Shown here: positions 38,374-51,800 of the stretch, one piece after another
Layout: each line of letters opens with the position of its first letter
Position numbering within the stretch: the stretch's first letter is position 1
Translations under genes and position numbers: made by a program
Notes under the pieces: model-generated
Seen by the model: only the letters and a program-made list of their open reading frames with translations
Told to the model about the DNA's origin: nothing
Database searches by the model: none
Assembly (NCBI GenBank): GCA_001910725.1
Contig: MJGA01000010.1
Location: 1 to 64,000, forward strand
Direction: 5' to 3'
Length of the DNA: 64,000 nt
Origin: Phanerodontia chrysosporium
Lineage: Eukaryota > Basidiomycota > Agaricomycetes > Polyporales > Phanerochaetaceae

Positions 38374-41300
38374 TTAATACCCTTCGGTAGGCGTTGTGGC
38401 GCCACTCGAGCCCGCCGCGGAGATCGTGTATGAACGAATGGACGACGGGCGGGTAGGCTGCGCGGTACGCAACGAGGGGCTCATGGATCTCGTCGGAAGA
38501 CGAGTGTCAATCGACCGAGGAATTCGCCCATTCGCAGGTAGCTCTAGCGGTGGGACAGTGCCGACGCCGGCGCCGGCGCGGGCTAGGCCATGAGTGAAGC
38601 CATATGGACGACTTGGGGAAGGACGTCGCTCACCAGTTTGGCGGCTGGCAGCTCGAATGGCGCGGGTCGTGCCTGGCCTCTGCGCGAATGGATCGCGCCG
38701 GCCGCTAGGCTTGCCGAACAGAGACACTGACAACGCAGAGCCGTCGGCGTCCTGAACGGAGGAAGGGTCGGTGTACGGTTGTAGCTCGAAGAGCATGTCG
38801 CCCTTCCTGTTAAAGACCGGGTTGCAGAGCGTGAACGCGGAAGGCCCAGGATAGCAGGACTGCCACACAGAGGTAAAGCGCGAAAACTCGGCGTGCATGG
38901 CCTTCAGGTCTATGCTGTCAGGGAACTGACTTTTGAGCAGTTGCTGGGGATCGAGGGCATAATGGCTTCCAGAATCCCCACTGGTCTCCAGGGTCTTGAA
39001 GATTATTGGCGAGTTCACCATGCTGACTTGCAGCCCTGCTGCTTCGGAATGCATGACGATTGATGCGACCCATTCCACGGATGCCTTGGAGCTACACAGC
39101 TGTCAGTTGATACGACGACAAACTGAGCCGATATACATACCTCCAGTCCGTGGACAGCCCATGATCGTTCAGGTGCACGGTCAACTGCAACGTAACCTCA
39201 CCGCGCAGCTCGATCACCATAGTCCCCTGCTTGTAGACAGTGGGGAACTCGACCGTGTTCTTCGTATCACCTGCATCGGCGTCAATTAAGATACCTTTTG
39301 TGTAGGTAAGGATCCTACATGTGACGATATACATTCCATCCGTGATGTGCAGGCTAGGGCTGGTATGCTCGTAGTTGAGTTTGTCGTGGTGCTTCCAAAC
39401 ATATCTGAGTGACTCTTCTGAGTGCAGATCGTCTCGTGTTGGTGGGGGTGGGGCCTCGTCCTTCCGGTCGATGTGCTTAGCCCACGTCGTAAGGGTCGGG
39501 ACCCACTTATTCTGCTTGATGCCAGATATAGAGGGAATGATGGTCGTGGTGGCATTGATTTGAGAGATGACCGCAAGCAGTTTTGTTTCAAGAAATGCGT
39601 CTGCTGAGATACCCACAGTGCCGCACGAAGAGAATCTACTCGCATGCGCGACCCACTCCGTCGAGTATTGGAAGCCTGAAAGTTGGCGGTCTTCGTAGGT
39701 ACCGGCGATGATGATTACAGGCTGATACTTGCGTGAGTTGTCGTTCCAGGTGTATGTCCCTCCTATGCTCTTGTTGGAGTACATATGGAATAGGAAGTAA
39801 GTCAACCTGTGAGGGAAATCGGGAGATCTCTGCTTTCCGCGCGGAATGGTGTAGAGGATGTGATGACCGGATAACATGAACTGCGGCAGGTAAAACTCGC
39901 GCAAGTAGTGGACAGCCGCCTGAATCTTGTCGACGAAGCGTTTATTCTGTGCGCTATGGAGGCCTTCGAAGTAAGAAAGCAAGTGACAGAACTTCGCCCC
40001 TGCAAAGCCGACATTAAGTTTGAGTTCATGAAAACAACGGAGACGAACCTCTGAAGTCCAGATACAAGTGTTTCAAGTCTGCATCCGACTGCTCTGCGAG
40101 TTCTAAGCCCGCCCGGGTTCGCTCAAATGTCTTGCGCCATTCAAGCGGATCTATACCCGGAATCTCTGCGTGGTCGCATATCCTGAGCCCCACCTCGAAG
40201 GTGACTCGCCAGTTCGAGAAGTCCTGTGATTCAGCTCTGCAAGAAGGGATTAGCAGCTTGTAAATGGATAGGTGCACAGAACACACCCCGCGAACAGCTG
40301 CCAGTTTTTCAAGCCTTTGACGGTGCCGTCTTTCATATGAAAAGTGATGTATACACGACCGTCGCTGCGCAAACGTACGGTCGGAGGCCGAAAGTTGACC
40401 ACGAAGTAGCTGTCATATTGCCAGCGTTTGAGCAATGCATGGTTAGCGGACAGAGAGTAGAAGCTGTGGTTGATAGCTGTCTCAGAGAGCGCTGTGACTT
40501 GGTCGAAGCCGCACATATCGCTGTGCTGTATGATGTCGCGCCAGATCGCTGTCTTTGTGGTCTTCCCAGATGCATCTTCGATGACATCGGTAGCAGACCA
40601 TGACGCCTCGTTTATCGATATGAACTCTTCCGCCGCGTCGATCTCGTCTGCCTGCGCTGTCCAGCGGCGGTCATGCTCGTAGATGATGTCGAATTTTCCG
40701 CTTTCCAAGCTCTCAAGATATTCGTTTGTGATGAATTCGACTGCGCGTCTTCGGCAGTAAGTATCGATGTTATCTCCTTCGCTGAGGCCGTCGAATTTCG
40801 AACAGCTGGTCAACAGCCGAGCGGCTATGCAGCAATTTGCGGTCAGTTTATCAATCGTCTTGAGGTTAAGAAGCGTACACGCACTAGCCATGTCCACTCT
40901 GCACCGTCGCACATTACCGTCTTCTTCTTGGGGTTCCTCGTAGATCAACTTGAAGACGACGGCAATCCTCCAGTTCCCATACTTCCGCCAGGGATCACTG
41001 CGGTGACCATGAATATCGACTACAAGGGAAGCAAAGTCTTGCACTCACCCTTCAACCTTGTCGTACTGGAAGAATAGCGCCTCATCGATAACGTAGTGCA
41101 CTATGATCTCGTCAGAGCATAGAGCAGCGACGTCTGGGGGCCGAACGTGAAGTAAAAGTTGATCTCAGCTCGTTGGGAGAGCCAAGTGCTTCGAAATTCT
41201 GCCAATGAAATTCCTGGACGATCGTAGACCTGCCCTTCTGGACCGCTGGCAAGCATGGCAGCCTTGAGCCATGAGGTAGCCAGGTATCTGTTGATGTCTG

Positions 41301-42169
41301 CAATCGCGACGCCATGAACTTCCTGCAGGCGCAGTTCGTGTTCTATCACTTCGGAGTAGTCGATGAGGAGCTCGTCTTTTGCGTCGCTGAAGTTGGGAAG
41401 AGTGAACAGAACGTGGCATCCGGCGCAGTGCAGAAAGACGAGATACACCCGGAAGTAGAACTCAAGGGCTTGAAATGATTGCGCGTCGACTTCTGGAGTG
41501 ATCCCAATCAACTTCGCTCCTGTACTCAGGTCAGTTCAGCCATGCAGCCAATACAACTGACTCACGACGATAGTCTAGGACGAGCAGATTGACGAGGTGA
41601 TTCCCGTTCCCAATCATGGTAGCGCTGCCCTGTATTCCCGTGGTGCCGAAAGGTACACGAAACGTGAAGAGGGCATTCTGGGCGATGGATCTATTGCGAC
41701 CGCTGTGGCGCAAAAACGCGACTATTAGGCAGAACTACAACGAACAAAACTTCTCCCGTACCTTTCTGCTGTAGTGCTCTCAGTTGCGCGATGATGATCT
41801 AAATTGAAGTGCCCTTCCGCGACCTCGAGCTGGAAGAAGGCTTCATGGTTGCAGATGAATTTCAGCTGCGGAGGTTTAAACGACGCATAGAACATCATGT
41901 CGTTTCGCGAAGCCGTAGGTCCTTGCCGGTGCCGGCCATAATGAAAGGCGGCAAGGGCGATTGCGTAGCCTGTTGTTGACCAATGTCAATCAAAGCACGT
42001 CAGGGGGATGCGGAAACTGCTCACGCTCTTGAGTCTCTTCTGGCTTCAGGTCATGTCGGTCTTCCCCAAGGTAGTGATCGGCACATTCGTCTGCTATCTC
42101 CCAGAGGCCCGTAAGCTGGGTGTTGAAATAGGAAGCAGCGTGAGGTGCGTTGTTCTCGCCGTAACACAT
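38374..42169 (-). CDS. Large uncharacterised multi-module protein, paralogue A
   Basis: Multi-exon gene, about 1,100-1,200 residues, paralogous to 48821-53636. First exons: 42169-42025, 41969-41762, 41702-41566, 41519 onward; the rest runs through 41044-40250, 40240-40030, 39982-39092 and 39078-38374. It opens with MCYGENNAP, then FKPPQLKFICNHEAFFQLEV. At least two modules repeat the pattern V-x-x-x-x-x-(I/T)-x-I-N followed by a beta segment F-x-x-x-F-(G/R)-P-P-x-V, e.g. GFDQVTALSETAINHSF then YFVVNFRPPTVRL. The tail after CNPVFNRKGDMLFEL is Pro/Ser/Arg-rich and disordered. No signal peptide or membrane segment. The frame needs one more C in the C5 run at 41136-41140. Function unknown; a distant TULIP/P47-like fold is a guess. 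Confidence 0.7.
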
Positions 42170-43297
42170 TGCGAGGGCGAGGGAGGGGTTGAAATTCTGG
42201 CCAGATGATTGTCAAGCGGACCAACAGATAGTTCAGTCCAGGCCTTTTTCTGCTGCCCTTCGAGGATTAAGTAGCCTCCAACAAAAGGGATAGAGTCTAG
42301 GCCAGACGACCCTGTCCAAACCAGTGCATACTGCGCTGCTGTTCATCCGCAGACAGGCGGCATGTTACGAACTGGAAAGAAATAGCGATAGCGACCACAC
42401 GGCCTCCGCATGTCCAGCTCTGCAGTTGTGTTTAGCTAACCTACGAAACGCATGAACATACCAGTGCTCCTTGGGAGTAAGCCAGCATAACTATGACGTC
42501 CCTTTCATCCTGTCAACACTGCTGCTCACCGAGTGCCGGGACATTAATGCCTGTTCATGACGCTCACCAATTTCGTGTGCCTATGCCGCCTGCGGGGCGG
42601 CGCATCGGAGGAGCGGCATGGGACCCCTGACACCGAGCCATGAGGACGAGTCGCCCGCAGTGCGTCTCGTGCAAACAATGTTCGAGTTGGGGATGGAGCC
42701 CAGGGGGCATGCTGCACAGGACGGGACGAGGGAATGACCGCGATCGTTAACTTCTGGGTCGGCCATGCGGATCTCATTCTGACTAGGGTCCTGTGGGAGA
42801 GGTGCCGCGGTTTGAGCGAAAGAGGATGAGCGGTCCCGCAGGGCGTGGTGGGCTACTATGCGGAAAAGGAACAACTCACAGGTATAATCTCCAATTCCAC
42901 ATCGTGTAATGGTATCGCCAACCGAATCAGGGACCGTTATAGTATTTCCCGCAAGGAAGGGCCGGTACATAAGTGGAATCTTGTTCTCAGAACATCTCGT
43001 GCTGCGGTGAGACGGACGGTCATCGTTGGATGCAAGGAACGTGGACAGCCAAGGGTTCAGCTCGAGTAGCCAGATGCGGATAGACTGAACTCTACTTAAT
43101 ATACACCTTCCCTGCATCGGGTTTAGCACGCCCTTGTGCATGAGGTGACCGTTTCTCTCGACTCGGCAAGTGACGTTGCTATTACGACAACCGCTGAGAC
43201 CAGGTTTGGTAGGTGTGAAAGGGACGTATGACATTGTAGAAGGCGTCGGTTGTATACGTCAGCGACCATCTAATCTGAAGCACCCTGGGCATAAGCC
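42170..43297. other. Intergenic, no gene recognised
   Basis: Short open frames on both strands without family resemblance. 5' flank of paralogue A and 3' flank of the prenyltransferase. Confidence 0.4.
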
Positions 43298-44323
43298 TCA
43301 GGCAGCAAGCCTCCAGTACGCCGGGAGGGCGAATGTGCACGATAACCAGAGCTAGATGGAGAGGATGTCAGCAAAACTACTCCGTCGGTTGTGAAGAGGA
43401 CGAACGTTGTAAAGATAGAATGAGACCTGGTCTGCGCGGACAGAGCGGTAAAGTAAGAACCGACCGCCGACGACTGCACCGAGAAATAGTAGTGCAGCCG
43501 CGGTGAGGCCGTCGAGGTTCCAGATCTTTGCGAGTGCAACCGACCAAGCGACGAGGCCGGCGATGACGGTCTTGCGGGCGTGCTGCGGTGCGACGATAGG
43601 CAGCGTCCGGCGCCCGATCAGGCGGTCGCCCTCCACGTCCTTGAAGTCTTGAACGTGGTACGTGCTCGCCATGATGCCTGTGCTGAGACATATCGCGGTT
43701 ACCGCGGTACTGTCAAGCCGTGAGCAGTCGAGGCCTGGGCAGGAGTTAGTGAACGGTAGATAGAACGCTTGGGAACTGCATACCTGCCACCAGGGTCGCG
43801 CCGGTCTCGAATGTGGCGTAGCCGACGGCGTTGAGCAGGTTGCGAATGGACCAGTGCGCGGCGTGGGCTTGACACTCGTTGTAGATGATCGTTAAAATGG
43901 CCATGGCCATGCTGGCGTAGAACACCTCAGCACTGTAGGAGAGAGAGACGAGGAGGCAGATCGGGAGGAGTGCCCATCGCAGGATTGTGGCATGCTGAAC
44001 GCTGATCCTGCCTGCAGCGAGGGGCCGGTCGGCCTTGTTGCGCTTGTCTTCTTCGATCGAAAAACACTGATTGGAGACATCGAAGTGAAGAATGTGTAGC
44101 CAGACCCAGAGTACGATGTGAGGTAGGCGATGGAGAGAGCATAGGGGGGCAGCTACGAGGGCGAACACTGTCTGGAATTGAAGCTTAGCGGCTTGACGTC
44201 TCTATGCGGTAGGAGGGCACTCACCACTGGTACTATAGTGGTTTTGATGTCGGATTTGGTGAATAGATGGAGCGTATGCGTGTGGTATGCAAGGGTTGCG
44301 GCTGTGATACGAGATCGCGCCAT
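43298..44323 (-). CDS. UbiA-family prenyltransferase
   Basis: Integral membrane enzyme transferring an isoprenoid diphosphate to an acceptor, as in ubiquinone, heme O or meroterpenoid synthesis. Four exons (44323-44225, 44171-43784, 43734-43406, 43351-43298) total 870 nt, 289 residues. Both Asp-rich motifs that bind Mg-diphosphate are intact: NQCFSIEEDKRNKADRP in the first cytoplasmic loop and DFKDVEGDRLIGRRTLP in the second. Six to eight hydrophobic segments are visible, e.g. LLPICLLVSLSYSAEVFYAS and GLTAAALLFLGAVVGG. The size fits secondary-metabolite members of fungi better than COQ2 or COX10, which carry mitochondrial presequences; none is evident here. It lies alone between unrelated genes, so the pathway is not indicated. 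Confidence 0.9.
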
Positions 44324-45516
44324 ATTTCAGTGGAGGTGAGGGGAGTTCGAGGTCAACTGACGGACAGGCAATTGTGCCCGCCTTATGTAGACTACTGGCC
44401 CAGAGGCGGCGGTAGAAGTTGACCGAGAACTAGATCGAGCAAGGCGACATAGAAGCGTTTGACGGCGAGTCTCAGGGCAGAACGTCATTATCCTTGCACT
44501 AGATTTGGTCGAAGAACGAGGGGTGGTATCAATCATATAGCCGGAATTTCCGCGTGCACCGATGCCCTGTGCTTCTCGCTTGTCAGCGAATACTGAATTC
44601 AAGGCAGTACCCATCCAGAGTCTGCAAGGTATTGTGGACTAACCCCAAAATGTGAAAGAGCTCGCCCCGATGGCTCGGAATTCCAAGCTGCTTGCTGCGT
44701 TTACCCTCGCCAGAGCCTGGCGTTCCTGAGAAAACTGTACCCAGCCTCGGCGATGGAGAATGATAGAGACGTGATGAAGCACTCTCGTCCGGTGTATATA
44801 AACTTCCATGAGGCTGTTGTGAGAGTGCTAGAGCAAAAGTGGTAGGTGGAGCCAGTGCAAATACGCAGGGGAAAGGACGAACGAGATTTGTGTGGCGTCC
44901 CGGGGATATCACCGGCACCCCAACACTTCCGGGGCTTCAAGGACAAAGGCCGATGGTGGTCAAGGTCCGATGAGCGGGCAGATAGCATAGCATTTCATGA
45001 GGGAGATCCATGGCTAACGTCTAAAGACGCAGATCCTCGATGGGCCTTAATGGCCGGGATCTGAGAGGCAAGGTATGCTCTGATCCCCCGACCGGATTAT
45101 TCGCAGCGTCATGAGAGTCGTCGGGCAAGAACCACCGCGTCCACGCGGATAATACACGGCCAAGAGGTGCTACGTGGCCCGAGGGTCCTTCAGACGGTCC
45201 TCGCCTACAGCCAAGTCTCAGCGAGCGATATGGATCGGTGTGAAGTTGGAGAAACTCACCGGCAATTGTTTCCTCGCTGCGTTGGATCGCACATACGTCC
45301 TATCTTGCTCGCAGCAAGAACAAGATGCGCGTTCGCGGGCACACGATTGTTACAATCCCGCAAGCCAGGCAGCCGACGATTGTGATGAACGTGGACAAGT
45401 GGCAAAGCGAGTTCCCGCTGCCTCGGCGGTCAGGCGTCTATCTCAGCCTAGCGCGCTTGCTGCTCCTCGTGCTTGCCTTCGACCTCGACGTTCGCCGTCT
45501 GCCCCGCACCGCAGTC
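44324..45516. other. Intergenic, no gene recognised
   Basis: Divergent upstream regions of the prenyltransferase and LSm2 genes; no coherent coding sequence. Confidence 0.45.
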
Positions 45517-46015
45517 ATGGTCAGTGCAGATAGCGACCACCTCTTCACACTTCTGATCTTGACACTAGCTCATTTTCTCAGTGTTCAAAACCCTCACGGA
45601 CCAGCAGGTCACCGTCGAACTCAAGAATGACCTCTCGATCACGGGTGTGCTGAAGTCGGTGGATCAGTGCGTACGCCTTGTTCCCTGCCTGGCCTCTCCC
45701 TCGCTCACCTACACCGCCCTCATAGGTTTCTGAACATCCGCCTCGATAACATCAAGGTTCTCGACGAGGCGCGGCATCCGCACATGGTGCGCTTTCTCCA
45801 GTCGTACGACTGCCTATCTCTGAACGCGTTCCCAGATGGCTGTGAAGAACTGCTTCATTCGTGGCTCTGTTGTCCGATATGTCCAACTCCCACCAGAATC
45901 CGTTGACACACAACTCCTGGAAGATGCTACAAGGCGCGGTATGTCCACACGCTTTGTCGTTCGCCGCGGGTTCTCATTGTACTTGTTAGAATCGGCTGTG
46001 CAGGCGAAGCGGTAA
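45517..46015 (+). CDS. LSM2: U6 snRNA-associated Sm-like protein LSm2
   Basis: Subunit of the LSm2-8 ring on U6 snRNA in the nucleus and of the LSm1-7 mRNA decay ring in cytoplasm. Five exons (45517-45523, 45582-45666, 45726-45786, 45836-45938, 45990-46015) sum to 282 nt, 93 residues, the usual size. Sm1 motif: VTVELKNDLSITGVLKSVDQ then LNIRLDNIKV; Sm2 motif: NCFIRGSVVRYVQLP. The C-terminus VDTQLLEDATRR is characteristic of LSm2. The first exon as modelled gives M-V-M-F-K-T-L in place of the usual MLFFSFFKTL, so the true start may use another small upstream exon. Confidence 0.9.
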
Positions 46016-46554
46016 CGTGAAACCCTCGTGTATGGCCCTGCAACCTCCCAACCAAGGCTTATGCCCCTCTATACGCGGAGGTCGCCCGGAGAAGGCCACG
46101 ACGGCGCGTGTATACGTCCTACGGCATCCCAAGGTTGGATGAGTTGGAAGCGATGATATCGTATCTCGATTAGAAGGAAGGATGGGGCTGTTACAGTAAG
46201 CGTGTCGTATTTGCCTCCAAATACAATGCAGAACAAGGCGACCCAGCACGCGTTTGGTCCGCGCGGGGCGCAGCACGTTGTGTTCTAGTAGACTGAAACG
46301 GCTCGACGTGTCTTCCACGATAACGTTTGTGGCAAACAACATCCTTCGTGTCCATTCGCTTAACCTAACATCACGTACTCCTGGATAGTCTATGGAGTTA
46401 TACGGGCACATCATCCACTTCATGTCCTGAACTGATCCACGCTATAACGCATGCTCGCCGCTATTGTATACATAAGTGTACAGGTCATGTCTAGGCTATG
46501 TTACAGGATGGTACAACAGGATCCGCGACTAGGTTAAATGCGTCTGAGCCCCCA
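46016..46554. other. Intergenic between convergent LSm2 and F-box/WD40 genes
   Basis: 3' flanks only; nothing else seen. Confidence 0.45.
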
Positions 46555-48406
46555 TTAGATGTCGAATCGCCGAACCTCCACACCTCTAGCGTCCGCGGTG
46601 ACAATCCTCCTTTCGTCGAAAGCTACGTGACCCTTCGTTTCTAGAACGTCCATTGGAGGCACGTCATCCTCTGAAGGGCTCACGCCAGCGAATACCTCCG
46701 CGCCAGTGCCGGCCTCGAGATCCCACACCCATATGCTACCATTCGCGCCAAGGCTGACGCAGCGCCCGTCCGCGAGGGCGAGCGCGGTGACGGGGCCGAG
46801 CTGGCCGTGGAGCGAGCGGACGTACGTGAGCTTCGGGGTCGACGAGCCGCCCGCGGGCAAGTAGAGCCTGTAGAGCTGCAGCGAGCTCGCGCTATACATG
46901 CGAGACGCGACGAAGCTGCTCGACGATGAAGATGGCGAGGACGGCGTGTCGTCGCTCTCGTCAGACGAGCTGCCCGTGTCTGCTTGGGGAGGCGCCTCGC
47001 CGGGCGCGAGCACGACCCACTTGCCGTCTGTTTGCGTATCGGCGACGCGTGCGACGCGCCGGCCCCATTGCTCTCGCATGAGACGCAGCTTGTGCTCGTC
47101 GATCCAGCCCGAGGGCACGTCGTACGCGCGAATCGTACGCGAAGACGATACAAGAAATGCCGGGGAGGTCGTGATAATAAGCTCTGTTGCACCGACGCTC
47201 CAATGGGCTGGGAACACAGGGATGGCGTAGGCAATGATGAGCTTGTACGTGTTTCCACCAGCAGGCGTAAGCACCAACGAGCTCGGAGGATGCGAGGTGA
47301 ATGAAGAAAGGGTCTGCTTGTGCACAATGCTGCCAGAAGATAGGTCATAAAGCGAGAGATGGAATGACTGAGAAAGCGTGGCCAGTAGGTGTCCATGGAA
47401 GGCAGCCTGAATGATGGGCGTCGTTCGAGGTACGCTCGCAATTGGTAGGTAGGACAATTGCTGCACAGACCGCGCTGGGTGGTGATGGTCCACGGAGAAT
47501 ATGATAAATTCCCCAGTTGAGAGAAAGACTGCTAGACGGACACGATGTGCATGAGCTGGTGGAGACTGATCCAATGCCAGGGCTGTCACAGTTGTCGAGA
47601 GCTGGGAGCGTGGGCTTCGGCACGACAGTGAATGTATACCGTGAAAGGGGGAGACGAGATGAACTTCTGGATAAGCAGTGCGTGACTTGATGGTTGTGAT
47701 AGTGAGGGTGCCTGCTAGCAATACAAGTACCCCCTGCGAAGTGTCTTCAGCGGAACGAAGCGCAGTTTCGGGGTGTGAGAGGTCTGCATGCAGTCGCTCT
47801 ACAGAGCATCGCCCTGTTGGTATCGAGATTCAGCGCGTAGCTCATGAGGGACACCACAGGCGACTCACCAGTACGCCAATTCGAGCTGATCCGGAACATC
47901 CACTTCCAGTCCCTGAAATCCTCGGATAGCTCGTGTTTTGCTCTACCAGGCAGGGGCTTCGTCTCTCTGCCATCACTCCGGCCGACGAACCCCCTAGCAC
48001 CTCGCAGTCTAGTCCGGCCATACTCATTCAAGTACAGTCTCTTCCACAACTATCCCCGGAAATGGAGTTCAGCGAGGGTTCCAACAGACGGGCTGGTGAG
48101 TGTGCCAAGTACCTGGTTGTCTTGTGCGAGGCGAGACCAATCCCGATTGACGTGCTGCACAGCGCAGAGATCTGTGAATGACAAATACGAGAAGATGACG
48201 AGGATGACTTCGTCGTATAGAGCATTGAAGGGACAATATACAGAATTCGCACTGCGAGAAACTGCCCTGAACGGACGCTTGGCCTCTGGTAGACTGGCTG
48301 GAGGTAGAGAACGTTTCGGCATCGTCGATTTCAATGGACTGGCCGGAAGTGTTAGAAATAGCAGGAGGTGTGCATTTGTGGACCGGGGAGCCGGCTGACT
48401 CAGCAT
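46555..48406 (-). CDS. F-box and WD40-repeat protein
   Basis: Probable SCF ubiquitin-ligase substrate receptor. Three exons (48406-48113, 48049-47869, 47813-46555) sum to 1734 nt, 577 residues. The F-box is near residues 45-85 (FNALYDEVILVIFSYLSF, DLCAVQHVNRDW). The C-terminal half reads as beta-propeller blades, best seen in RLAVFLSTGEFIIFSVD, AAFHGHLLATLSQ, SSRTIRAYDVPSG and ALADGRCVSLGANGSIWVWD. A Ser/Asp-rich acidic insert (about 20 residues) interrupts one blade. The start may be the downstream Met in STMPKRS, 28 residues later. Target unknown. Confidence 0.82.
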
Positions 48407-48820
48407 AACATGACGGCGTTAAGATTGAGAGTAACAATGAAGTACTTACCTGCTTTCAAACCGAGTCATGGTCTACAATTGGCCAAAGTCTTATCGCTGG
48501 TAAACACAGATAGTAAAGCTAGCAAACAGAACGGAGTCGTTGACATGAACCGGGACCAACAAGTAACAGATGCACAGATACATAAACTACTCAGGCGATA
48601 ATAAGATGTCCAGAAATCGACTGCAAGTCACTGACAAGCATAGCGCAATACGACAAATGAGTAAATACACTACAATACGGCACGCCAATCGCTCCCTGAT
48701 AGTATACGAAAACCCCTAGACTCCGGCAAGGCTAGTATGGCGTGTCACGAACTCAATAATACCGTCCTCTGTTGATCGCAGCCGCCGCAACTTCCAGTTG
48801 CCTCTTCCGCTCCGCCTGGC
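48407..48820. other. Intergenic
   Basis: 414 bases between the F-box/WD40 5' end and the 3' end of paralogue B; nothing recognised. Confidence 0.4.
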
Positions 48821-51800
48821 TCAATTCTCTAGGGGGGAGGCCCGCGTCTGCCTCGGCAAGAGGCGCGATGGGTCGTTGTGAAGCTCGACACCGATAGCAT
48901 TAGATCCCGCGAGACTGTCGAAGTCCCCGCCGCGGAGCGGAGGTGCAGCAGCCGCAGCTAGCCTCGCCCGGAGGGCCCTGCGCCCATCTGCCGTATTGAT
49001 ATCCAGGACAGGCTCTGCGACAGGTCGGGGTGTCTGATCGGTGAAGAACGACTGGGGAGGAAGGCGGGGGTAGACTATGGTCGGGTCCACATTGGGTAGG
49101 TTGGCTTGAGGGCTAGGGCTGCGCGATACCGTAGGACCTTCAGTCGGAGCTGGGCGAGCGCTTGGAGCGTCGACACGGTCCGGTAAGGTCTGCGTATCAA
49201 CCCCAGGCCGGCTCGCCGCGACGTTGGAAGCGGTCGCATAGGTAGGAGGGGCAACGGGGGGTGATGTCACGCGAGGGGCATATGCAGGTGGTTGGGGAAC
49301 GTAGGGAGGCGACACCGAGGAACTTGAAGGACCGGGGGCATGGATGCGGGATATGGAACGGGGGTGGGAACGTGTGGTGGAGTATAGGGTGTAGAGACAG
49401 CAGGAGGTGTTCTGGGCATCGCCGGGGGAGCGGGAGGATGAGCGGGGTGGATAGGCGCGTGGCCAGGGGCAACATGTCCTGTGCGTGCAGGAGGCACACC
49501 GTAGGAGCTGGACAGGGATGCGCCATGGCGAGTTTCTACGCATACAATGAGTTTGCATTGACCCTTTGGCAAGCGAAAAAAGCTCACCTTCCGCTGCATA
49601 CATGTAAGGTGCATACTGGCTCGTTATCGCCGTCGCGGGTACAGTTGTCTGGGTGTCCTTTCTCCCCGAAGCATACAATGCGGCACCGGTCGAAATCGGT
49701 CTGGTATGTGTTGTTTGCAGCGAAGGATTTGAAGCCCAGCTGAGACCAAACTCATGGGCGTAATGTGGGTCTTCACCACGAGCGGACCACGAGTCCTCGT
49801 TGCCTAAGTCATCGTCCATGCGTGGCGGGTCTAATGGACTAGCGACTCTCGGGATGCTGCGAGGGTCAGAACGAACGGTTCGTGAGCTGGGCATGGCGGG
49901 ATACACGACAGGGTTGTCGAATGCCTCTGGCGAAATGTAGGTCGTTATATCCTGCTTGCCAAAGCCGCACTTGGTACTCGTGGGTGATGACGCAAGCGAA
50001 GATGAAGGTGTGTCCTGCACCGAGTCACTTGCAGAGCCAGATTCAATGGCGCGGAAATGAGAGGATCTGCGCTTGGCCATGCCTCCTGTTGGACTGAATA
50101 TATCCAAAGTGGGAGAGTTGCCTGCTGAGGACGAGGATCCATCACTGAGCTGGCGCTGCACAGAAGCGGAGGCCGATTCCTTGTGTGGCGCTACTTCTAG
50201 AATAACATTAGCTACTGCACCTTCCGACATTAATCAGCTGCACACCACTGATAGGACGCCCTGCCGGCGCATACGAGGACGTATCGCGTGGCTTCATGTT
50301 CGGTTTAGACGCCAAGCAAGTCGCGTTTTCCACGAGGGGTAGGCTGTCATGTTCCTCGCCGTGGAGGGTCACGGCCCATGTAATCTTAGCACTCTCGTCT
50401 TCTACACCAAGGTCGGGGAGGGTTTCCTGCGACATCATTTGAAGAAGCAAGTCGCCTCGACAGTTGAAGACGGGATCCGCAATATGGCAACCCGGTCGTT
50501 CAGCGAGGCAGGCTTCTAGCGCAGTCTGCAGAGGCTCGAATGCTTGCTGAATACCACCGACTTCGACCTCCCTTGGCAATTTCTCTTTCAGCTGGAGTCG
50601 CGGATTCAAGCAACCCCGAAGATGCGCTGGTGGATTTCCTTGCGATACAACTGGTGTAAAAGTAGTCGGGGACGGCCTTACTTTGATGCGAGGGCGACCA
50701 TTGTCGAAGGAGACGATAATTGACGTTTCCCACTCCGCAGACGCACTAGAGCTAGAACGTCTTTCGATAAGCTGATGTTGTGCTGTCAAAATCGCACGTT
50801 ACCTCCAATCGCGTTCGACTATCTCCAGCTCAGCAGAACCACGCAGAGTGATGACCAGCCCGTCAGGCTCAGGGTTCGTGGGGAAGACGACAGAGTTCTT
50901 TGTCCAGCCTATAACTCCGTTAGTAAATGACGTTGCCGTATCTGATGATGACACACTTCGGATATAGCTGGATTCGTCACGTTGAAGGGGAACCTTTCGA
51001 CCTCCTTTCCAATGATACCGTAGTGGGCCGGCTACTACATCCTCCGTAGCGCGAGAGAAGGGGCAGTCGCCCATGACGCGGCGAGGATGCTTGTTCCAGC
51101 TGGTAACGGAGACTTCATGAGTGGCCTTATTAAGGACAGGCTCAAGGCGAGTTTGGGCGTTGACCTCAGAGAGGATGGGCAGGAGAGATGCAAAGAGGAA
51201 GCTTTCAGCGGAGAAAGCGAGTGTTCCATGCGACGGAGTCGGACTGTTGGAAACCCAGGGACACCAGGTCGGCGGAGGATTACTCGGCAAGGGTCTGCCG
51301 TTGTGCATCCCGACAATCAAGATAGCTGACTCCGGAGTCGGCGAATGGACTGTCCCGACGTCAAGACAAAAGTCGATGCTTGTGAGTGCACGAGACGGCG
51401 AACGAGAGGCCGCATTCCACACGGGGATTGAGCTCAGAACGTGGAACCCGGCAGAAGCGAGCTGCTTGAGGTAATGGTCGCCCAGGTATACAACAGCAGC
51501 CTGGGCTTTGTCTATCGACCACTTCTCGGTGGCTATTGGAAGGTCTGTAAAAGTAGAGTACCGCAAGGTAAACTCCGCATCTGAGGGAACCGGTGAGAAA
51601 ATGTTTGTTGACGTCGCAATGGACGAACGCACGCTGTAGATCCAGGTAGATGTGATTGAAGTTGACGTCTTTGTCGCTGCTGTGTGAATTGGAAAACTCG
51701 GTGAGCCATTCAGACGAGACTCCAGGCAACTTGGCGGTATGATCACAGTGCTTGAGGTCAACTGTAAAGGCGACGACCCAACCTGAGAAGTGGAAGAAGT

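Noticed and set aside
42560..42800. Cys-containing minus-strand frame as a Zn2Cys6 regulator
   Set aside because: Cys spacing does not match the C6 cluster and the frame has no supporting exons.
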